A DNA stretch of 5,186 nucleotides from NCBI GenBank assembly GCA_009787035.1, contig WRGV01000001.1, positions 1 to 5,186 on the forward strand, read 5' to 3'. This document shows positions 1 to 4,556 of this stretch, piece by piece. The notes beneath the pieces are model-generated. The model worked only from the letters and a program-made list of their open reading frames with translations. It was not told the origin of the DNA and made no database searches. Source of the stretch: Propionibacteriaceae bacterium (GTDB lineage Bacteria; Actinomycetota; Actinomycetes; Propionibacteriales; Propionibacteriaceae). Each line of letters begins with the position of its first letter. Position 1 is the first letter of the stretch. The position numbers and the translations under genes are program-made.

Positions 1-170
1 GGCGTCGGCGGCGTGTAGGCGGGCCGGCTGATCGGGCCCAGGTCGGGCAGCTGCGGCTGCTGGACCTGCCACGGCGTGGCACTGCCCGCACCCACGAGCA
101 CCAGGCCTGCCAACACCGCCATGCCTGCGATCGTCCCGCCCAACACCAAGGAATGGGACATACGCGGCAT
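1..170 (-). CDS. N-terminus of an unidentified single-pass membrane or secreted protein (3' end outside the window)
   Basis: The minus strand reads open from an ATG at 170 to the window edge, giving 56 residues beginning MPRMSHSLVLGG. Residues 8 to 28 are a continuous hydrophobic stretch with few charges before it, which fits a signal anchor or transmembrane helix. It is followed by TPWQVQQPQLPDLG and a proline-rich segment (residues 33 to 56) typical of an extracytoplasmic linker. A second in-frame ATG lies at 161. I prefer 170 because a -10-like TAGGCT (177-182) ends 6 nt before it, the spacing of a leaderless transcript. The gene is divergent from the beta-helix gene at 513. Function is not recognisable from this fragment. 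The layout (one helix, then a TPW and proline-rich linker) recalls DUF4129-type actinobacterial membrane proteins, but that is only a guess. Confidence 0.6.
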   Translation of the reverse strand, partial: MPRMSHSLVLGGTIAGMAVLAGLVLVGAGSATPWQVQQPQLPDLGPISRPAYTPPT

Positions 171-176
171 ACGCCC

Positions 177-182
177 AGCCTA
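177..182 (-). promoter_or_regulatory. Putative -10 box (TAGGCT) of the leftward membrane-protein gene
   Basis: Read on the minus strand, TAGGCT matches the TANNNT form of actinobacterial -10 elements and ends 6 nt before the ATG at 170. Transcription would then begin at or next to the start codon, giving a leaderless mRNA. No convincing -35 hexamer is visible. The expected -35 area (about 200-205) overlaps the 11-mer ATCGCCGCATC (202-212), which recurs at 287-297. Promoter assignment is by inference only. Confidence 0.45.
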
Positions 183-432
183 CCTGTGTGCCGGGTGGCG
201 CATCGCCGCATCACAGGGCGAGTCCGGGCGCCATGCGGCCGGTGGCTGGAACAAACTCGTTCTCAGAAGCCGGAAAACTCCCCACAATCGCCGCATCGGA
301 ACACCTGGCCGCAACCGTGTCCCACAGAAGCCCGTGATGCCCACTTCCCCACGCCCGCCCCGCCACCCACGCATGAGACAATTCGCCGCCCATGAGCTCG
401 AAAACACCCGAAAAAGGCCCGATCCGAGGCGC

Positions 433-460
433 GGGACGCGAGTTTGTCCCACCTGTCCCC
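433..460. promoter_or_regulatory. Candidate operator: inverted GGGAC/GTCCC plus a tandem TGTCCC
   Basis: GGGAC (433-437) and GTCCC (446-450) form an inverted pair separated by 8 bp. TGTCCC is repeated directly at 445 and 454, exactly 9 bp apart. The cluster lies 40 to 67 bp upstream of the -10-like box at 500-505, a position suited to an activator or repressor. The same heptamer is abundant elsewhere in the window, so this could equally be part of a dispersed motif with another role. Confidence 0.3.
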
Positions 461-499
461 CGCAGGCGCGGCCATCGGGGCGCGCGCGGCCACATCTCC

Positions 500-505
500 T
501 ACACT
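500..505 (+). promoter_or_regulatory. Putative -10 box (TACACT) of the beta-helix gene, leaderless arrangement
   Basis: TACACT fits TANNNT and ends 7 nt before the ATG at 513, so the transcript would start at the initiation codon. The spacer GGGCGGT closely resembles the GGGCGT spacer of the divergent gene. There is no Shine-Dalgarno sequence in front of the ATG, which supports leaderless translation. No -35 hexamer is apparent. Confidence 0.5.
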
Positions 506-512
506 GGGCGGT

Positions 513-1697
513 ATGAACCACGAGTCGCTGGCGGCGCGCGGGGTCCGGTTGATCGGGCCCGACACGATCGAGATCGGCCCCGAGGTCGATCCGGAGCGCA
601 TCGGCGAGGGCGTGGTCATCCACCCAGGCTGCCGCGTGCGCGGCGCCGCGACGCTGATCGGCCCGGGCTGCGAGCTCGGCGCCGAGGCGCCGGTGACGCT
701 CGACGGCTGCGCCCTCGGCGCAAACGTCGCCCTGGCAGGCGGATACGTCGCCGGCTCGGTGTTCTTGGACGAAGCCAGCGTCGGCTCGGCCGCGCAGATC
801 CGCCCGGCCTGCCTGCTGGAGGAGCACGCCGGTGCCGCCCACGCCGTCGGCCTCAAACAGACGATCCTGTTCCCGTACGCGCAGCTGGGCAGCCTGATCA
901 ACTTCTGCGACGTGCTGTTGGCCGGCGGGACATCCCGCAAGAACCACTCCGAGGTCGGCTCCGGCTTCATCCACTTCAACTACACCCCCCGCGGCGACAA
1001 GGCCACGGCCAGCGCCTTCGGCGATGTGCCCCGCGGCGTGTTCCTGCGCGAACCGCGCATCTTCCTGGGCGGCCAGGGCGGCGCGGCCGGCCCGGTGCGC
1101 ACCGGTTTTGGGACATTCACCGCCGCCGGCGTCATCCTGCGCGAAGACCTGGCCGACGGCGAGACCGCCAACTTCCTCAACACCACCCAGCCCGACGCCG
1201 ATGCCGACCGCGAGGCCCGCCTGCCCCGCAAGGTGCGCCACAACATCGAATACCTGGCCGACCTCGCCGCGCTGCGCGCCTGGTACGACCTGGTGCGCCG
1301 TCCCTACCTCGAAGCCCGCCCGCTCGGCGCCCCGCTGCTGGACGCCGCCCTGACCGTCATCGACGCCGCCCGCACCGAGCGCGCCAAGCGCCTGGTCGAG
1401 CTGGCGGGCCTGGTCACCATCCGCTCCGGCAGGCCGTCCACGCCCGCCCGGCTGCAGTTCCAGCGGCACGCCACGGATGCCGCCGACGCGATGCTCGGCT
1501 GCGCGGTCCGTCCGGACGACGGCTTCATCGCCGCGGCCACCGCGCCAGCACAGGCCGGCACCGGCTACCTCGACGCGATCGCCGCGCTGCCGTCCGACAT
1601 CGTCGACCGAGGCGTTGCCTGGCTGCAGGGCGTGGCCGCCGACGTGCGCCGCGCCGGGGCCGCGCCGATCCCCCGGCTTGCCGGGGCGCCGGTTTGA
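513..1697 (+). CDS. Left-handed beta-helix protein resembling the GlmU acetyltransferase domain (UDP-GlcNAc pyrophosphorylase-related)
   Basis: The protein has 394 residues. Residues 11 to 95 carry hexapeptide-like turns (IGPEV, IGEGV, IGPGC, LGAEA, LGANV) typical of a left-handed beta-helix. Residues 120 to 210 hold the conserved core: PYAQLGSLINF, GGTSRKNHSEVG, FNYTPRGDKA, GDVPRGV, LGGQGG and FGTFTAAGVI. This order parallels the GlmU acetyltransferase half (the catalytic-His region, then CNYDG, then IGDDVFVGS, then an IAAGT turn). By that alignment H145 would match the GlmU catalytic His, and N156-Y157 its Asn-Tyr. Residues 235 to 380 look alpha-helical. There is no nucleotidyltransferase domain. 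The start at 513 is chosen from the leaderless -10 spacing; an in-frame ATG at 444 would add 23 unlikely residues. It lies 66 bp before glmM in the same direction, suggesting a joint role in hexosamine-phosphate metabolism. Family assignment is fairly sure; the exact reaction is not. Confidence 0.85.
   Translation: MNHESLAARGVRLIGPDTIEIGPEVDPERIGEGVVIHPGCRVRGAATLIGPGCELGAEAPVTLDGCALGANVALAGGYVAGSVFLDEASVGSAAQIRPACLLEEHAGAAHAVGLKQTILFPYAQLGSLINFCDVLLAGGTSRKNHSEVGSGFIHFNYTPRGDKATASAFGDVPRGVFLREPRIFLGGQGGAAGPVRTGFGTFTAAGVILREDLADGETANFLNTTQPDADADREARLPRKVRHNIEYLADLAALRAWYDLVRRPYLEARPLGAPLLDAALTVIDAARTERAKRLVELAGLVTIRSGRPSTPARLQFQRHATDAADAMLGCAVRPDDGFIAAATAPAQAGTGYLDAIAALPSDIVDRGVAWLQGVAADVRRAGAAPIPRLAGAPV
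1671..1686 (+). repeat. Perfect 7-bp hairpin at the end of the beta-helix gene
   Basis: CCCCGGC and GCCGGGG pair perfectly around a TT loop, ending 11 nt before the last base of the stop codon. There is no T tract after it, so it is not a classical terminator. It could modulate mRNA processing or readthrough between the two genes, or simply reflect GC-rich coding sequence. Confidence 0.35.
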
Positions 1698-1748
1698 GCC
1701 CGGACGGGTGTTCGGGGCACGATGGATGCGCGCCCGCGTGTCGCGCGG

Positions 1749-1756
1749 CGGAAGGG
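1749..1756 (+). promoter_or_regulatory. Ribosome binding site of glmM
   Basis: GGAAGGGA is a purine-rich Shine-Dalgarno-like sequence 7 nt before the ATG at 1764. It supports that start over the ATG at 1722. glmM is the only complete gene here with a recognisable site, consistent with it being an internal cistron while the first genes look leaderless. Confidence 0.6.
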
Positions 1757-1763
1757 ACGGATC

Positions 1764-3113
1764 ATGGGGGCACTGTTCGGAACCGATGGCATCCGGGGCG
1801 AGGCTAACCGCGCACCCATGGACGCGATGACGGCATTCGCGCTGGGACAAGCGGTGACGCACGTCATCCATCCGCACGACCGTCCCCCGGTCGTGGTCAT
1901 CGGCAAGGACACCCGCGTCTCTGGCTACATGCTCGAATCGGCGCTGGAGGCCGGCGTCACCTCGATGGGCGGCATCGCCTACATGCTCGGCGTGCTGCCG
2001 ACGCCCGGCGTCGCCTACATCACCGAATCGATGCGCGCCGACGCGGGTTTCGTCGTCTCCGCTAGCCACAACCCCTATCAGGACAACGGCATCAAGGTCT
2101 TCGCCGGCACCGGCTTCAAGCTGCCCGACGCCGAGGAGGACGAGATTGAGCGGCTCATGCTGTCCGGCAAGCTGCCCGAGCTGACCCCGCACCCCGACCA
2201 CATGGGCCGCGCGTACCGGCTGGACGACGCGATCGGGCGCTACGTCGTCTTCCTCAAGAGCTCGTTCCCCCGCCGGCTCACCCTGACCGGCCTCAAGATC
2301 GCCATGGATGTCGGCAACGGCGCCACCTACAAGGTCGCCCCGATGGTGTTCCGCGAGCTGGGCGCCGAGGTCGAGATCATCCACAACCAGCCCGACGGCT
2401 TCAACATCAACAAGGACTGCGGCTCGCAGCACACCCAGGACCTCGCCGCGCTCGTCCGCGCCTCGGGCGCCGCCATCGGCCTCGCCTTCGACGGCGACGG
2501 CGACCGGCTCATCGCCGTGGACGAGCTCGGCAACCAGATCACCGGCGACCAGATCCTGATGATCAACGCGCTGCAACTGCAGGCCGAGCGCCGCCTGGCC
2601 AACGACGTCGTCGTCAGCACCGTCATGAGCAATCTCGGCGTGACGCTGTGCTGCCAGCAGCACGGCATCACCCACCACAAGGCGGCCGTCGGCGACCGCT
2701 ACGTGCTGGAGGCCATGCAGGAGCTCGGCGGCGTCATCGGCGGCGAGGACTCCGGCCACATGATCTTCCTGCGCAACCACACCACCGGCGACGGCATCAT
2801 GACCGCCCTGCAGACCATCGCCTGCATGATCAAGCAGGACGCGCCGCTGTCGCAGCTGGCGAAGGTGGTCACCATCTTCCCGCAGTCGCTGATCAACGTG
2901 GACGTCACCCGCAAGCCCAACATCAACTCCGTGCCCGAGGTCGTCGAGGCCATCGAGGCCGTCGAGGCCGAGCTCGGCGAGCAGGGACGCGTGCTCGTGC
3001 GCTACTCCGGCACCCAGAACATGTGCCGCGTCATGGTCGAGGGCCCGACCCAGGACGACACCGATCGCCTGGCGGGTCAGATCGCCGCCGTGGTGCGCGC
3101 CAATCTCGGGTGA
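1764..3113 (+). CDS. glmM: Phosphoglucosamine mutase GlmM
   Basis: GlmM is a cytoplasmic enzyme interconverting glucosamine-6-phosphate and glucosamine-1-phosphate, the step before UDP-GlcNAc synthesis. The 449 residues match the usual 445 to 450. All four landmarks are visible: N-terminal LFGTDGIRGEAN (residues 4 to 15); the phosphoserine loop SASHNPYQDNG with S101 as the phosphorylated residue; the metal loop DGDGDR with D243, D245 and D247; the sugar-binding GGEDSGH (326 to 332); and the phosphate-binding loop RYSGTQN (413 to 419). The last two depart from the commoner GGEQSGH and RPSGTEP. The ATG at 1764 is chosen because GGAAGGGA (1749-1756) lies 7 nt upstream and the family start MxxLFGTDG follows; the upstream ATG at 1722 would add 14 atypical residues. 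No separate promoter is clear, so it is probably co-transcribed with the beta-helix gene. The body resembles deltaproteobacterial-type GlmM from memory. Confidence 0.95.
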   Translation: MGALFGTDGIRGEANRAPMDAMTAFALGQAVTHVIHPHDRPPVVVIGKDTRVSGYMLESALEAGVTSMGGIAYMLGVLPTPGVAYITESMRADAGFVVSASHNPYQDNGIKVFAGTGFKLPDAEEDEIERLMLSGKLPELTPHPDHMGRAYRLDDAIGRYVVFLKSSFPRRLTLTGLKIAMDVGNGATYKVAPMVFRELGAEVEIIHNQPDGFNINKDCGSQHTQDLAALVRASGAAIGLAFDGDGDRLIAVDELGNQITGDQILMINALQLQAERRLANDVVVSTVMSNLGVTLCCQQHGITHHKAAVGDRYVLEAMQELGGVIGGEDSGHMIFLRNHTTGDGIMTALQTIACMIKQDAPLSQLAKVVTIFPQSLINVDVTRKPNINSVPEVVEAIEAVEAELGEQGRVLVRYSGTQNMCRVMVEGPTQDDTDRLAGQIAAVVRANLG

Positions 3114-3164
3114 CTCGTCTGGTATCGCCGGCGCTCCGGCTCCGGGGGGACTCGCTCAGCTACC

Positions 3165-3343
3165 GCGGGCGCGCGGGCTCCAGAGAACGTTCGTCGCAGC
3201 ACCGCTCCACGCGCCGGATCGCCTGCGGCGATCGTATCCGGCGCGCTCCGCTCGGCGACCTCGCATACCGGCGCTCCGGCAGAGCCGGACCGCAGCGGTC
3301 AGCTCGGCCGACGTGCTGCTCGTGAACGTTCTCTTGCGCCCGC
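3165..3343. repeat. Nested branched inverted repeat (candidate structured RNA or small mobile element)
   Basis: Four pairs of complementary segments occur in strictly nested order: GCGGGCGC 3165-3172 with 3336-3343, AGAGAACGTTC 3182-3192 with 3324-3334, GCAGCAC 3196-3202 with 3313-3319, and CGCGCCGGAT 3210-3219 with 3236-3245. The innermost pair encloses a further stem, GATCGCC-TGC-GGCGATC (3217-3233). Two smaller hairpins follow inside the outer stem: TCCGGC-AGA-GCCGGA (3275-3289) and the palindrome GACCGC-A-GCGGTC (3288-3300), which share two bases and so are alternatives. The 13-mer CCGGCGCTCCGGC occurs just outside (3128-3140) and inside (3268-3280). The geometry fits a multibranched RNA or a MITE-like relic. 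No known RNA family was recognised; motifs of tmRNA, RNase P and SRP RNA are absent. Confidence 0.5.
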
Positions 3344-3385
3344 GCTCATCTGGGTGGCCTTGCGGACGCTGACTCCCCAGGATTG

Positions 3386-3419
3386 TCCCGTCACCGTCGC
3401 TTTCCCGTCACCGTCGCTT
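3386..3419. repeat. Perfect 17-bp tandem duplication
   Basis: TCCCGTCACCGTCGCTT occurs twice without a gap (3386-3402 and 3403-3419) and is identical in both copies. The first copy is preceded by TG, making TGTCCCG, one base off the dispersed heptamer. It looks like a recent slippage or duplication event in non-coding DNA. Confidence 0.85.
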
Positions 3420-3474
3420 GGGGTGAGCGGGGCTTGCGCGCGCCGGCTTCCGCACCTTCGTCACCTCAGGCGCT

Positions 3475-3494
3475 CTGGCTGACGCCAGCTTTTT
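3475..3494 (+). terminator. Candidate intrinsic terminator, hairpin plus T5
   Basis: CTGGC (3475-3479) pairs with GCCAG (3484-3488) around a TGAC loop, followed by C and five Ts (3490-3494). The stem is short at 5 bp and the T tract runs into the first palindromic repeat. It is oriented to stop rightward transcription and is about 360 bp after glmM, so it may end the glmM transcript or an RNA made from the preceding structured region. Confidence 0.4.
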
Positions 3495-3571
3495 GGGACA
3501 ACGGCGCAGCCAGCGGGCCCCACACGCCCATAACCGGGCCACTCCCGGCATCTGGCTGCGCGAATGTCCCA
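3494..3571. repeat. 78-bp palindromic repeat, copy 1
   Basis: The unit begins TGGGACA (3494-3500) and ends TGTCCCA (3565-3571). Inside these lie GCGCAGCCAG (3504-3513) and CTGGCTGCGC (3552-3561), so the outer 20 bp of each side pair in 17 of 20 positions with one symmetrical 3-by-3 mismatch. The 38-bp centre holds a smaller CCGGG/CCCGG hairpin (3534-3548). It differs from copy 2 at only two bases. The form suits a REP/MITE-like dispersed palindrome or a hairpin acting on RNA. Confidence 0.85.
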
Positions 3572-3626
3572 CTGTGCCCCCAACCCCCGCGCGCCACACA
3601 CCCCAGCACCACGAACACGCACCATG

Positions 3627-3704
3627 TGGGACAACGGCGCAGCCAGCGGGCCCCACACGCCCACAATCGGGCCACTCCCGGCATCTGGCTGCGCGAATGT
3701 CCCA
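3627..3704. repeat. 78-bp palindromic repeat, copy 2
   Basis: Same unit as copy 1, 133 bp downstream and in the same orientation, with 76 of 78 bases identical. The two differences are in the central loop region (CACAATC here, CATAACC in copy 1), while all stem positions are conserved. The outermost match extends to GTGGGACA...TGTCCCAC. The 55-bp spacer between copies is unrelated to the unit. The right end lies 61 bp before the -10-like box of the crotonase gene. Confidence 0.85.
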
Positions 3705-3765
3705 CTTTCTCCGTGGCCACCGCGGCATGACTGCCGCAGCGCGGCACGCGCCCGCCGTCGTGCGA

Positions 3766-3771
3766 GATACT
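3766..3771 (+). promoter_or_regulatory. Putative -10 box (GATACT) of the crotonase gene, leaderless arrangement
   Basis: GATACT matches TATAAT at four of six positions, including the key second A and last T, and ends 5 nt before the ATG at 3777. The spacing implies a transcript beginning at the start codon. There is no recognisable -35 box or Shine-Dalgarno sequence. Confidence 0.4.
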
Positions 3772-3776
3772 GGAGC

Positions 3777-4556
3777 ATGGCTCTTGTGCGCATCGACCGC
3801 GAATCTGACGTCACCACCATCACGCTGACCGACGCGGCGACGCGCAACACCTTGTCCCAGGCGATGCTCACACAGTTGCGCTGTGCGATCGAGGACGTCG
3901 GGCAAACCGACACCCTGGTCGTCGTGCTGGCGGCCGAGGGGCCGGTGTTCAGCGCCGGGCACAATCTGGGCGAACTGGTCGGCATCTCGGCGCCAGACGC
4001 GCGGCGCCTGTTCGAGGCGGCGGCCGCCACGATGGCGGCGCTGCACGCGATTCCGCAGCCGGTGATCGCACGGGTGCAGGGGCCGGCGTTCGCCGCCGGA
4101 TGCCAGCTGGTCGCCTCGGCCGATCTGGCGATCGCGGCCGCGTCCGCATCCTTCGCGCTGCCGGGCATCACGCGCGGCCTGTTCTGCCACACGCCGCTGG
4201 TCGCGGTCAGCCGGGCCATCGCGCCCAAGCGGGCGCTGGAGATGGCGCTCACGGGCACGCCGATCGACGCCGAGACGGCCGCGCAGTGGGGCTTGGTCAA
4301 CCGCTGCGTTCCCGACGACCAGCTCGACGCCGCCGTGGACGAGCTCGTGCACCGCCTGACCGACACGGGCAGCCCATACGCACGTGGCTTGGGTAAACGT
4401 GTCTTCTACGACCAGGCGGGCCTGCCCGAGGCGCAGGCGTACGCCCTCGCGGCGCCGGCCATCGCGCTCAACGCGATCCTGCCGGACGCGCAGGAGGGCT
4501 TCGCATCGTTCGTCGCCAAGCGTGCCCCGCAGTTCACGATGGGCCCGCATGACTGA
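3777..4556 (+). CDS. Crotonase-superfamily protein, ECHDC3-like, lacking both classical catalytic glutamates
   Basis: The 259-residue protein has the crotonase fold signatures: a thiolase-like N-terminal strand region (1 to 20), the oxyanion-hole segment FSAGHNLGEL (58 to 67), GPAFAAGCQLVASADLAIA (102 to 120) and FALPGITRGLFCHTP (126 to 140). In rat mitochondrial enoyl-CoA hydratase the catalytic glutamates 144 and 164 fall where this protein has Q110 and G130, so ordinary hydration is unlikely. AAGCQLVAS, GLFC-TP and LGK-x-x-FY closely recall human ECHDC3 and its bacterial relatives, whose reaction is unclear. The product is probably a cytoplasmic acyl-CoA-binding enzyme. The ATG at 3777 is preferred because it follows a -10-like box and matches the family N-terminus; longer in-frame starts run into repeat DNA. 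It overlaps the deaminase gene by 8 bp, implying translational coupling. Confidence 0.88.
   Translation: MALVRIDRESDVTTITLTDAATRNTLSQAMLTQLRCAIEDVGQTDTLVVVLAAEGPVFSAGHNLGELVGISAPDARRLFEAAAATMAALHAIPQPVIARVQGPAFAAGCQLVASADLAIAAASASFALPGITRGLFCHTPLVAVSRAIAPKRALEMALTGTPIDAETAAQWGLVNRCVPDDQLDAAVDELVHRLTDTGSPYARGLGKRVFYDQAGLPEAQAYALAAPAIALNAILPDAQEGFASFVAKRAPQFTMGPHD

Larger units (their letters stand above)
171..512. other. Divergent intergenic region between the leftward membrane gene and the beta-helix gene
   Basis: I see no convincing gene in these 342 bp. Open frames here are short or are shadows of neighbouring genes. The region holds two outward-facing -10-like boxes (177-182 minus and 500-505 plus), an 11-bp direct repeat ATCGCCGCATC (202-212 and 287-297), and isolated copies of the heptamer TGTCCCA at 318-324 and 445-451, with a relative TGTCCCC at 454-460. 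The CAGAAGCC word also appears twice (264-271 and 325-332). The most local structure is at 433-450, upstream of the rightward promoter. Any operator role is inference. Confidence 0.6.
3114..3776. other. Long non-coding gap rich in palindromes and repeats
   Basis: No credible gene is found in these 663 bp. The frames that stay open, including one beginning near 3383, translate mostly repeat sequence with no family resemblance. The gap contains, in order, a small GCCGG/CCGGC hairpin right after glmM (3127-3140), a nested inverted repeat (3165-3343), a 17-bp tandem duplication (3386-3419), a hairpin with a T tract (3475-3494), two 78-bp palindromic units (3494-3571 and 3627-3704) and the promoter of the crotonase gene. 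Confidence 0.7.

Noticed and set aside
392..1807. A 471-codon plus-strand frame overlapping the beta-helix gene in another frame
   Set aside because: Arg/Pro-rich shadow with no motif, while the overlapping frame has strong family conservation.
180..2780. An 866-codon open frame on the minus strand opposite the beta-helix and glmM genes
   Set aside because: It is antisense to two clearly conserved proteins, is low in complexity (Ala, Val, Gly, Arg, Asp) and is explained by GC-rich third positions of the real genes. It shows no family motif.
3127..3148. Terminator directly after glmM
   Set aside because: There is a GCCGG/CCGGC hairpin at 3127-3140, but it is followed by a G run and not a T tract, so it does not support intrinsic termination.
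3185..3331. LexA (SOS) operators at the two GAACGTTC sites
   Set aside because: The actinobacterial LexA box has GAAC and GTTC separated by about 4 bp; here the halves are contiguous, and the sites are better explained as arms of the inverted repeat.
3494..3704. CRISPR array
   Set aside because: Only two repeat units of 78 bp with a strong full-length palindrome and a single 55-bp spacer. The size and structure do not fit CRISPR, and no cas gene is present.
3383..3730. A 115-codon plus-strand frame in the gap
   Set aside because: It starts on a TTG without a ribosome site and consists almost wholly of the tandem duplication and the two palindromic units. Its repeated peptide segments fall in different frames in the two copies.
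3114..3776. tRNA, tmRNA, RNase P or SRP RNA in the gap
   Set aside because: No tRNA cloverleaf or CCA end was seen, and the hallmark conserved segments of the other RNAs are missing.
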